A stretch of DNA of 64,000 nucleotides from Coprobacillus cateniformis. Its GTDB lineage: Bacteria; Bacillota_I; Bacilli_A; Erysipelotrichales; Coprobacillaceae. A model generated the notes under the pieces. It had not been told where the DNA came from. It saw nothing but the letters and a program-made list of their open reading frames with translations, and searched no databases. The position numbers and the translations under genes are program-made. The DNA is taken from positions 2,324,090-2,388,089 of the forward strand of contig NZ_WSNW01000001.1 of the NCBI RefSeq assembly GCF_009767585.1, given 5' to 3'. Positions 36,767 through 44,097 of this stretch are shown here, piece by piece; position 1 is the first letter of the stretch, and every line of letters starts with the position of its first letter.

Positions 36767-38172
36767 TATTGTATAACATTTTGTAAATCTATTATTGCTT
36801 GATCTATTCTTCTTGATGTTTCCTCTTTACCAAGAATATGAGCAATTTCTACAGCACCACCAGGTGTAAATGATTTGTTTGTTAATGCGACACGAACGGG
36901 CCACATAATGCGTCCATTTTTTAATTCTTTTTCTTTTGCGAGATTCACAAAGAATTCTGTCATAGCTTCATCGTTATTAAAATCATCAAAATCAGCAATT
37001 CTTTCTTTAACAAGTTCTAAAGCTTCTAAAGAATTTTCAGGATTTGTTTTCATTTTTTTATGTGTATAGATAGAGGCATCAAACGGATGTGCCTGATTGA
37101 TAAAATCAATACTTTCTTCAACATCAGATAGTTTTTCTAATCTTGGTTGTAATACTTTAGACAATTCTAATAAATCAACTTTTCTTGTTATTGAGTGATA
37201 ATAAGGCAATAACAATTCATGGAATTGATTAAGAGGCATTTCTCTTAAGTACATTCCATTCATCCAATTGAGTTTATCTATGTCAAAAATAGCAGGTGAC
37301 TTAGAAATGTGTTCAATATTAAATTGGGCAATGAGATCATCTAAAGAAAGAATTTCTTCATCTGCTGGTGACCATCCAAGTAAAGCAATATAGTTAATAA
37401 TGGCTTCTTTAAGATATCCTTTTTCTTTTAAGTCCTGATAAGAAGCATCACCATTACGTTTGCTTAATTTATGTGTTTCATCTTTATTGACTGGTGGTAG
37501 ATGAATATATGTAGGAATTTCCCAATCAAAAGTTTTATAAATTAAATTATATTTTGGAGTACTAGATAAATATTCATTTCCTCTTACAACATGACTGATA
37601 TTCATCAAATGATCATCAATAACATTGGCAAAGTTATATGTTGGATAACCATCACTTTTTATAAGTATTCCTTCATTTAAAGTCTTGTTTTCTACTTCAA
37701 TGTGACCATAAACTTCATCATCAAATGAAGTAGTTCCTGTTGTTGGAATTGTTTGTCTAATCACATGAGAGATTCCTGCATCTAACTTATCTTGAATCTC
37801 TTGCTGTGATAAATGTAAACATGGATCTTCTCCTTCTAATTCACCTTCACAGAAACAATAGTGTGCACCACCTAAATCAATGAGTTTTTGAGCATACTCA
37901 TGATAGATATCTAATCTTTGTGATTGGATATATGGACCAACACCGCCATCAATATCAGGTCCTTCATCATAATGAAGACCAGTTTCTTCCATAACTTGAT
38001 AAATCAAATCAATAGCACCTTCAACTTCCCTTTGTTGATCAGTATCCTCAATTCTCAAAATAAAATCACCATGATCATGTTTTGCAATTAAATAACAGTA
38101 CAAAGCAGTTCTTAGATTTCCAATATGCATATAGCCTGTAGGGCTAGGGGCAAAACGTGTTCTCATTTTCAT
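36766..38172 (-). CDS. gltX: Glutamyl-tRNA synthetase
   Basis: This class I synthetase of 468 residues charges tRNA-Glu. In bacteria lacking GlnRS it also misacylates tRNA-Gln for GatCAB. The HIGH motif is seen as FAPSPTGYMHIGNLRT and the KMSKS motif as HKLSKRNG. The start was set at 38172 behind AAAGGAG. The apparent longer frame to 38313 runs through the tRNA gene on the other strand and is spurious. tRNA-Gln stands immediately upstream and divergent, and tRNA-Glu 2.5 kb away. Confidence 0.93.
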   Translation of the reverse strand: MKMRTRFAPSPTGYMHIGNLRTALYCYLIAKHDHGDFILRIEDTDQQREVEGAIDLIYQVMEETGLHYDEGPDIDGGVGPYIQSQRLDIYHEYAQKLIDLGGAHYCFCEGELEGEDPCLHLSQQEIQDKLDAGISHVIRQTIPTTGTTSFDDEVYGHIEVENKTLNEGILIKSDGYPTYNFANVIDDHLMNISHVVRGNEYLSSTPKYNLIYKTFDWEIPTYIHLPPVNKDETHKLSKRNGDASYQDLKEKGYLKEAIINYIALLGWSPADEEILSLDDLIAQFNIEHISKSPAIFDIDKLNWMNGMYLREMPLNQFHELLLPYYHSITRKVDLLELSKVLQPRLEKLSDVEESIDFINQAHPFDASIYTHKKMKTNPENSLEALELVKERIADFDDFNNDEAMTEFFVNLAKEKELKNGRIMWPVRVALTNKSFTPGGAVEIAHILGKEETSRRIDQAIIDLQNVIQ

Positions 38173-38182
38173 ATTCTTCTCC

Positions 38183-38211
38183 TTTACAACTTTAAAAAAA
38201 GGTTCTATAAT
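38183..38211 (+). promoter_or_regulatory. tRNA-Gln promoter
   Basis: TTTACA (38183-38188), a 17-bp spacer and TATAAT (38206-38211) lie 16 bases before the tRNA. Confidence 0.75.
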
Positions 38212-38226
38212 AGAGTATGTGGTTAT

Positions 38227-38302
38227 TGGGGTATAGCCAAGCGGTAAGGCATCAGACTCTGAATCTGACATTTCCTTGGTTCGAATCCAAGTACCCCAGC
38301 CA
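38227..38302 (+). tRNA. tRNA-Gln (anticodon CUG)
   Basis: A full cloverleaf can be drawn. The acceptor is TGGGGTA/TACCCCA with G discriminator and encoded CCA (38300-38302). The D arm is GCC/GGC, the anticodon stem TCAGA/TCTGA encloses CTCTGAA, and the T arm is CTTGG-TTCGAAT-CCAAG. The anticodon CTG reads CAG codons. A terminator follows. Confidence 0.93.
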
Positions 38303-38311
38303 ATAGAAAGC

Positions 38312-38336
38312 AAAGTCGTGAAAGCGACTTTTTTAG
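38312..38336 (+). terminator. Terminator of tRNA-Gln
   Basis: AAAGTCG-TGAAAG-CGACTTT followed by T's (arms 38312-38318 and 38325-38331). Confidence 0.8.
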
Positions 38337-38575
38337 TTTTTATCTCTATTTGTCCTTTCTATATATTACCATTTATAGAGTTTTTTTCAATAGTCTTATT
38401 ATAGAATAATAATCATAGATAATGTTATTTACAAATCGATAATAAATCATGAATATATCTTATAGATTAAATTTCCTGATAAAAGTGGATTCACTAGGCT
38501 ATAAAAATCAGAAATTTTAGCAGTTATCGATGATTCGATGAATAAAAAAGTTTTGCTGTACCAATTATCTGTTAG

Positions 38576-38851
38576 GGTCTCTATGATGGTTTCTTTATAG
38601 AATATGGTAATGAACGCTTTGGTTTGTTTGAGTCATGGGCAAGATTAAAAAGAACTCATGTGACTTTTGTTGTAGAATTGATTTCTACTAAGACTCTATT
38701 TTTAGAAATTCATAATGGAGCAAAGACAAAATATCTTGGAGCTAAAGTATTTGTTGGTAAATACATTATATCATCCCCTGAATGTTGTTTTGCATCAGTA
38801 GAAGAAAATTGTATTGATGAAGAAATAAACTGGCAGAAGATTATTTTCTGA
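38576..38851 (+). other. Open frame without clear start, possible gene remnant
   Basis: A stretch of 92 codons is open and ends at 38851. It has an ATG only at 38624 (75 codons), without a ribosome site. The predicted protein (GFFIEYGNERFGLFESWA, then AKVFVGKYIISSPE) is amphipathic and not low-complexity, but I recognise no family. The surrounding 38340-38900 holds nothing else clear. It is probably the end of a decayed gene. Confidence 0.35.
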
Positions 38852-38904
38852 GTCTCATCTTAGGATTTTTTTATGTTTAAGCATTGTATGAAAATAAACC
38901 AATA

Positions 38905-38933
38905 TTTACATGAAGAAGAAAATATGATATACT
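38905..38933 (+). promoter_or_regulatory. Promoter of the rtcB-prfH leader
   Basis: TTTACA (38905-38910), 17 bp, TATACT (38928-38933). The expected start near 38940 gives a leader of about 150 bases before rtcB. Confidence 0.7.
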
Positions 38934-38956
38934 TATTTCAATTGAGGAAGGACGTG

Positions 38957-39043
38957 ATGGCTATGTTAAGAAATCATAATCAAAATAGAATAAATAAAAT
39001 AAAAGTAGTCAATCACAAGTGTATGATTTTAACAGCACAGTAA
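38957..39043 (+). CDS. 28-residue leader ORF before rtcB-prfH
   Basis: A small open frame begins at ATG 38957 behind GAGGAAGG and reads MAMLRNHNQNRINKIK then VVNHKCMILTAQ-stop. A second ATG is at 38963. It is basic and rich in Asn. Its TAA stop (39041-39043) lies in the left arm of an intrinsic terminator (39036-39055), and the repair operon begins 52 bases later. This geometry is that of a transcription-attenuation leader. I know of no described peptide of this sequence, so the role is inference. Confidence 0.6.
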   Translation: MAMLRNHNQNRINKIKVVNHKCMILTAQ

Positions 39044-39060
39044 ATAACTACTGTGTTTTC
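39036..39060 (+). terminator. Leader terminator (attenuator) before rtcB
   Basis: CACAGTA (39036-39042), loop AATAAC, TACTGTG (39049-39055), then TTTTCTT. A ribosome held at the leader stop codon would cover the hairpin. An upstream pairing, GTTAA(GA)AATCAT with ATGATTTTAAC (about 38965-38977 and 39022-39033), is also possible. Confidence 0.7.
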
Positions 39061-39094
39061 TTATACTCTTGTAATCATTGACACAGGAGGAAAA

Positions 39095-40111
39095 ATGGGA
39101 ATAAAAATAATAAAAAATAACAAGTTATGGATGGAAGATGAAGCTATTCATCAACTTGAAAATATTGCTTCTTTTGAAGGTGTATATGATATTGCTGGAT
39201 TACCGGATTTACATCCAGGAAAGACACCAATTGGAGCAACGATTTGTAGTCAACATAGAATATATCCGTTTTTGATTGGAAATGATATAGGATGTGGTAT
39301 GTCCTTATTTGATACCAATATCAAGTTAAAGAAAATGCATATTGATAAAGTCTTAAAAAGATTAGAACATACAAATCTTGTTGGAAAATATTCTATTGGA
39401 GGAGGTAATCATTTTGCAGAAATTCAATTAATAGATAAGATTTATAATCAAGAATTTGCTAATCATTTATCACTTGAAAAAAGTCATGTTTATTTACTTA
39501 TTCATAGTGGTTCAAGAACTATGGGAGAAGAGATATACCGCCAATATAGCTCAATTCATGGTTTAATAGAAGGGACTGAAGAGTTTTATAATTATCTTCT
39601 AAAGCACAATAGTGCAGTTCTATATGCAAAAGAAAATAGACAAGAAGTGGCTAATGACTTTATGAAATTAATTCATATTCAATATAAAAATCAATTGTGT
39701 ATTGATTGTACGCATAATTATTTAGAAATTATTGATGGTAACTATTATCATCATAAGGGAAGTGTTTCTGCACTTGAAAATGAGTATGCTATTATTGCAG
39801 GGTCAAGAGGAAGTTATTCGTATATTGTCAAATGTATACCACAATCTGATACACTTTTTTCGATTTCACATGGAGCAGGTAGAAAATGGGCAAGAAGCCT
39901 TTGTAAAGGGAGACTTGAAAACAAATACAAGAAAGATGAGCTTAAAAAATCTAAATTAGGAAGCACAGTTGTCACTCATCATAAATCACTTTTATATGAA
40001 GAAGCAACCGAAGCATATAAGAATATTGATGATGTTATAAATACACTTTTAGAATATCAATGTATAGAATTAGTTGTCCGACTTAAGCCTATGGTGACTT
40101 ATAAATGTTAA
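39095..40111 (+). CDS. rtcB: RtcB-family RNA ligase (RtcB2 type, paired with PrfH)
   Basis: This GTP/Mn-dependent ligase of 338 residues joins RNA 2',3'-cyclic phosphate or 3'-phosphate ends to 5'-OH ends. Core motifs are GNDIGCGMSLFD (metal Asp and Cys), GGGNHFAEIQ, IHSGSRTMG, HHKGSVSA and SISHGAGR, with the guanylylated His in the last. It is shorter than typical RtcB (about 400-480), as are the RtcB2 forms that accompany PrfH. The start at 39095 is set by CAGGAGG. It overlaps prfH by 7 bases. RtcB2-PrfH pairs mend 16S rRNA cut in the ribosomal decoding centre. Confidence 0.88.
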   Translation: MGIKIIKNNKLWMEDEAIHQLENIASFEGVYDIAGLPDLHPGKTPIGATICSQHRIYPFLIGNDIGCGMSLFDTNIKLKKMHIDKVLKRLEHTNLVGKYSIGGGNHFAEIQLIDKIYNQEFANHLSLEKSHVYLLIHSGSRTMGEEIYRQYSSIHGLIEGTEEFYNYLLKHNSAVLYAKENRQEVANDFMKLIHIQYKNQLCIDCTHNYLEIIDGNYYHHKGSVSALENEYAIIAGSRGSYSYIVKCIPQSDTLFSISHGAGRKWARSLCKGRLENKYKKDELKKSKLGSTVVTHHKSLLYEEATEAYKNIDDVINTLLEYQCIELVVRLKPMVTYKC

Positions 40112-40692
40112 TTCAGATAAATAGTGGTCAAGGACCAAAAGAATGCGAATATGCGTGTTATATGCTTTATCAAGAACTATTAAAAGAATATTCATCATTA
40201 GAAGTGGTTTCAAGGTATGTGAGTGATCAAAAATGTTTGAAAAGTATAACGTTCTCTATTCATGAAGATTTATCTTATTTAGAAGGGACAGTACAGTGGA
40301 TATGTCAAAGTCCTTTTCGACCACATCATAAAAGAAGGAATTGGTTCGTAGATATATCAATAATAAAGGAAGAATTAAAAATAGAAAATGTAGAGGATAT
40401 AAAATTTGAAACTTTTAGAAGTTCTGGTAAAGGCGGACAGAACGTCAACAAAGTCTCTACTGCCATAAGAGCTATTCATATACCAACAGGGATATCTGTT
40501 GTAGCAATGGATCAAAGAAGTCAATTACAAAACAAAAAGATTGCTTATTTAAGATTGATGGAAAAAATAAATCAAGTGAATTCATCTCACCATAAAAGAA
40601 TAGACTATCTGAATTGGAATAAACACAATCAAATAGTCAGAGGAAACCCTATCAGAGTTTATAGTGGTATGAAATTTAAAAGAATAAAGTAA
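40105..40692 (+). CDS. prfH: Peptide chain release factor H homologue
   Basis: This 195-residue release-factor-like protein has the GGQ motif in RSSGKGGQNVNKVSTAIRA, which triggers peptidyl-tRNA hydrolysis, and a basic tail (KFKRIK). It lacks the stop-codon-reading domains of RF1/RF2. In known RtcB2-PrfH systems PrfH recognises ribosomes whose 16S rRNA is cleaved in the decoding centre. It releases the nascent chain so that RtcB can religate the rRNA. The TTG or ATG start lies within the rtcB end, so translation is coupled. A terminator shared with tRNA-Glu follows. Confidence 0.88.
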   Translation: MLIQINSGQGPKECEYACYMLYQELLKEYSSLEVVSRYVSDQKCLKSITFSIHEDLSYLEGTVQWICQSPFRPHHKRRNWFVDISIIKEELKIENVEDIKFETFRSSGKGGQNVNKVSTAIRAIHIPTGISVVAMDQRSQLQNKKIAYLRLMEKINQVNSSHHKRIDYLNWNKHNQIVRGNPIRVYSGMKFKRIK

Positions 40693-40695
40693 AAA

Positions 40696-40726
40696 AAGGG
40701 GCTATAACAATTTGTTACAGCCCCTT
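40696..40726. terminator. Terminator between prfH and tRNA-Glu
   Basis: AAGGGGCTATAACA and TGTTACAGCCCCTT form the stem. On the minus strand it is followed by seven T's, so it mainly ends the tRNA-Glu transcript and can also serve prfH. Confidence 0.8.
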
Positions 40727-40736
40727 ATGCATTATT

Positions 40737-40812
40737 TGGTAGTCCGTACGGGGTTCGAACCCGTGAATGCTAGGATGAGAACCTAGTGTGTTGACCGCTT
40801 CACCAACGGACC
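40737..40812 (-). tRNA. tRNA-Glu (anticodon CUC)
   Basis: The cloverleaf on the minus strand has acceptor GGTCCGT/ACGGACT (G1-U72 wobble), discriminator A and encoded CCA. The anticodon stem CTAGG/CCTAG encloses TTCTCAT, and the T arm is ACGGG-TTCGAAC-CCCGT. Anticodon CTC reads GAG. Confidence 0.93.
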
Positions 40813-40956
40813 ATATTATAAGTATAGCACTTTACAAGATTGTGTAAAGAGACTTTTTTTATTTTTTTGAATTGTTAAGTTAAATAGCAAAATGTTAATG
40901 AAAATTGATAGACTATTTCATAGGATGCTGTAAACGAGAGTTGAGGAGGGGTTGAT

Positions 40957-42045
40957 ATGAGTATTGGAAAAAAGCTTTTATATTTAAGACAACAAAGAGG
41001 GCTTTCTCAAGAAGAGTTAGCAAGTGCTTTACACGTTTCTCGACAAACGATTTCAAAATGGGAATCAGATTTAAGTTTACCTGATATGAAAATGATGTTA
41101 TCGATAAGTCAATTTTATGATGTTTCAGTTACAGAACTTTTAGGTGTAGACGAAAAAGAAAATTCTCAGGAGTCAATTGAACATATATATGAACAAACAA
41201 AAGTGGTGTTAGATAAATTAACAAAAGAAACTCAAAAGAGAAGAACAAGAGATTGGATTATTATTGGAACATGTATATCGAGTATTGTTATTATGTGTAT
41301 GTTTTTTTGGCTGATTTATTTTAATCCAGAGACTCAATATATTGTTAACAATCCTTCCATACCTGTATCAGAACCAGAAACACTTATAGATATAGCTAAT
41401 TCTTCCTTACAGGTTGAAAAATATGATTTGAGTCATCTTTTGATATACGTTAACTGTATATGTGTATTAAAAGAGTATACTGAGCAAACTAAAGTACAGT
41501 TTGGATTTATAGATGAGAATAATAAAGAATATATATTTGAAGCATCTCATAATGAAGGAAATCGTTTTATATTTAATGATAAAATTCCATTTGTCAATTA
41601 TCAAGATATAAAGGTTTATATTGATAATGGAAAAACAAAAAAAGTTGATTCTTTTTATCAAGCAGATTATATGTATTTAAGTCGTTTCCTACAAGATTAT
41701 GTGAGTGTTTATCTGCCTCAAGATGGTCAATGGAATTTAATGGCTGATTGTATTGAGTTTGATATCAAGCCTTATTATCAGGAAGAAAAAATAAAATATG
41801 AAGGCAAAATGGCAGGTGAATTGCATCTTAAAGTAACTTCAATGAACAATAATAAGAATGAAGTTTTATTGAATCAAAAAATACCATTAAGTGAGAAGAG
41901 ATTATTGAAGTTAAGTCGAAAAATTAAAAATAAAGAGGAAATTGTATTTGATATTGAAACTATTATTGATGGACAAACTTATTCTCTTTATTCACAAATT
42001 AAGGAAATAAGATATGGGTCATCTATGGGATATACTATTTATTAA
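40957..42045 (+). CDS. Membrane-anchored XRE-family regulator
   Basis: This 362-residue protein has a Cro/CI-type HTH at residues 5-60 (LRQQRGLSQEELASALHVSRQTISKWES). A coiled linker, one transmembrane helix (about 103-125, WIIIGTCISSIVIMCMFFWLIYF) and an extracytoplasmic beta-rich domain of about 230 residues follow. It may sense an envelope signal and act directly on DNA near the membrane. It has its own terminator and no obvious partner gene. The start is supported by GAGGAGG. Confidence 0.75.
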   Translation: MSIGKKLLYLRQQRGLSQEELASALHVSRQTISKWESDLSLPDMKMMLSISQFYDVSVTELLGVDEKENSQESIEHIYEQTKVVLDKLTKETQKRRTRDWIIIGTCISSIVIMCMFFWLIYFNPETQYIVNNPSIPVSEPETLIDIANSSLQVEKYDLSHLLIYVNCICVLKEYTEQTKVQFGFIDENNKEYIFEASHNEGNRFIFNDKIPFVNYQDIKVYIDNGKTKKVDSFYQADYMYLSRFLQDYVSVYLPQDGQWNLMADCIEFDIKPYYQEEKIKYEGKMAGELHLKVTSMNNNKNEVLLNQKIPLSEKRLLKLSRKIKNKEEIVFDIETIIDGQTYSLYSQIKEIRYGSSMGYTIY

Positions 42046-42068
42046 ACTCTCACTTTGAGAGTTTTTAT
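42044..42068 (+). terminator. Terminator of the XRE gene
   Basis: AAACTCTCA-CTT-TGAGAGTTT followed by T's, overlapping the stop codon. Confidence 0.75.
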
Positions 42069-42193
42069 TTATTTGCTTGTTCCATGAGGAACAAGCATGT
42101 ATAATAAGAATTGTAAAATTATAGAATATTTGGAATGTTTTTAGAAGTCAAAAATTGTTTTGATATGGAAAAAAGATGTTTTTTTAAATTGTT

Positions 42194-42222
42194 TTGATAT
42201 TTATATCATTCCCGTGTATAAT
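42194..42222 (+). promoter_or_regulatory. murA promoter
   Basis: TTGATA (42194-42199), 17 bp, TATAAT (42217-42222) preceded by TG. Confidence 0.7.
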
Positions 42223-42298
42223 CAGTATGAAATCAAAATCGTATGTATAATCTATTATACATTTTTATATATTTATAAGAGAGAAAGGAAAGAAATCA

Positions 42299-43567
42299 AT
42301 GTCAGAAGTTATTGCTATTGAAGGTGGATATAAATTAAATGGTACAGTGAGAATTAGTGGAGCAAAGAATGCAACTGTTGCATTAATTCCTGCAGCAGTG
42401 TTATCAGATGGACCTGTAGAGATATTTGGAGTTCCTGAAATTTCAGATGTCGAAGCTCTTGCGATATTATTAGAAGAATTAAAATGCGAAGTAGAAGTTG
42501 ATGGAGAACATATAAAAATTGACCCAACACATATGGAGGATATTCCACTTGTGAGTGATGCTGTCAATAAATTAAGAGCATCTTATTATTTTATGGGAGC
42601 ATTGTTAGGTAAATATAAAAGAGTAAAAATTAAAATGCCTGGTGGCTGTTATTTAGGACCACGTCCTATTGATTTACATTTAAAGGGATTTGAAGCTTTA
42701 GGGGCTAAAATCACTTATGAAGATGATACTTATTTATTAGAAGCAGAAGAATTGATTGGAACACAGATATATTTAGATTTTGCTTCTGTTGGAGCAACTA
42801 TTAATATTATGTTAGCAGCTGTGAGAGCTAAAGGAAAAACAGTTATTGAAAATGCTGCTAAAGAACCTGAAATTATTGACGTTGCTAATCTTTTAACAAA
42901 AATGGGAGCAAAAATTAGAGGTGTTGGGACAGATAGTATTACAATTGAGGGTGTTGATCATTTAAATGGCACTTTTCATGAAATTATACCAGATCGTATT
43001 GAAGCAGGAACATTCTTGATTATTGCAGCTGCAGCTGGTGAAAAAGTCATTATTCAAAATATTATTCCACAGCATTTAGAAGCATTGATTTCTAAACTTA
43101 AGGAAATGGGTGTGAAAATGGATGTTGTTGGTGATAGTATAGTTATCTTTGGAAGCCAAGAAAATCTTCATCCAGTTGATATTAAAACCCAAACATATCC
43201 AGGGTTTGCTACTGACTTGCAGCAACCATTAACAACTTTATTAACACAGGCACAAGGTGAGTCACATGTAAAAGAAACGATATATGTTGAGCGTTTTAAA
43301 CATTGTGCTGAATTAAATAAAATGGGAGCTTATATTGAAGTAGGAGAAGCTTCTAGTGATATTCATGGTGCAACATCATTGCATGGAGCAAGAGTTCAGG
43401 CAACTGATTTAAGATGTGGAGCAGCATTGGTTATTGCAGGGCTTATTGCTGAAGGAAAGACTGAGATTACAAATGTTTATCATATTGATCGAGGATATGA
43501 TAATATTGATCATAAATTAATTACTTTAGGTGCACATATTTCTCGTTATGAAATTGATGATGAATAA
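42299..43567 (+). CDS. murA: UDP-N-acetylglucosamine 1-carboxyvinyltransferase
   Basis: This enzyme catalyses the first committed step of peptidoglycan synthesis, transferring enolpyruvate from PEP to UDP-GlcNAc. It has 422 residues in two inverse alpha/beta domains. [17 protein letters not shown] contains the catalytic Lys-Asn pair, [15 protein letters not shown] the reactive cysteine (fosfomycin target), and [13 protein letters not shown] the conserved Asp region. Low-G+C Firmicutes often have two murA genes; which paralogue this is cannot be decided here. It lies directly before rpmE, as in many relatives. Confidence 0.9.
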   Translation: MSEVIAIEGGYKLNGTVRISGAKNATVALIPAAVLSDGPVEIFGVPEISDVEALAILLEELKCEVEVDGEHIKIDPTHMEDIPLVSDAVNKLRASYYFMGALLGKYKRVKIKMPGGCYLGPRPIDLHLKGFEALGAKITYEDDTYLLEAEELIGTQIYLDFASVGATINIMLAAVRAKGKTVIENAAKEPEIIDVANLLTKMGAKIRGVGTDSITIEGVDHLNGTFHEIIPDRIEAGTFLIIAAAAGEKVIIQNIIPQHLEALISKLKEMGVKMDVVGDSIVIFGSQENLHPVDIKTQTYPGFATDLQQPLTTLLTQAQGESHVKETIYVERFKHCAELNKMGAYIEVGEASSDIHGATSLHGARVQATDLRCGAALVIAGLIAEGKTEITNVYHIDRGYDNIDHKLITLGAHISRYEIDDE

Positions 43568-43677
43568 TCATTGAAAAAGTTGAAAAAAGTATTGTATTTA
43601 TCAATAAGAAATGCTATTATAATTGAGCAACTTACTTTGAAGTAGCAAATATTTCAAGGCGGAAGGAGATCGTAAAA

Positions 43678-43881
43678 ATGAAAAAAGGAATTCATCCAGA
43701 TTATAAAAAAGTAAAAGTTGTTTGTACTTCTTGTGGAAACGAATTTGAAACTGGATCAGTATTAGACGAAATTCGTGTTGATACTTGTTCTAATTGTCAT
43801 CCATTCTATACTGGGAAACAAAGATTTGCTAGTGCAGATGGACGTGTTGATAAATTCAACAAAAAATACGGACTTAAATAA
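43678..43881 (+). CDS. rpmE: 50S ribosomal protein L31
   Basis: This 67-residue zinc-containing L31 has cysteine pairs CTSC and CSNC, the start [12 protein letters not shown] and the tail [20 protein letters not shown] precedes the start. The leader has a TATAAT at 43618 and a small hairpin around 43630-43645 (CTTACTT/AAGTAG). L31 leaders are autoregulated in several Firmicutes, but this one is not clear enough to call. A terminator follows. Confidence 0.95.
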   Translation: MKKGIHPDYKKVKVVCTSCGNEFETGSVLDEIRVDTCSNCHPFYTGKQRFASADGRVDKFNKKYGLK

Positions 43882-43887
43882 GAAACC

Positions 43888-43915
43888 AAGAGCAGATATC
43901 TGCTCTTTTCTTTTT
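43888..43915 (+). terminator. Terminator of rpmE
   Basis: AAGAGCAG-ATAT-CTGCTCTT followed by TTCTTTTT. Confidence 0.85.
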
Positions 43916-44097
43916 GCCTTTTTTATTCATATATAAGATTGATTCTGCGAGTTATAGAACATAGCTTTTGTTCATAGAAGACGTAAAGAATTGGAAAATA
44001 TTGATAATTTTATAGACATTTTTATATCCTTTCCTTAAAATAAGAGTGAAATTATACATATTTTCATATAAAAATGAGAAATTGAGGGGTATGAGAG

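Noticed and set aside
38173..38313. Upstream extension of gltX
   Set aside because: It runs antisense through the tRNA-Gln gene and its promoter. The start at 38172 has a proper ribosome site and matches the family N-terminus.
39095..40111. RtcB as a tRNA-splicing ligase
   Set aside because: Bacteria have no such tRNA introns, and the coupled prfH gene points to ribosome repair instead.
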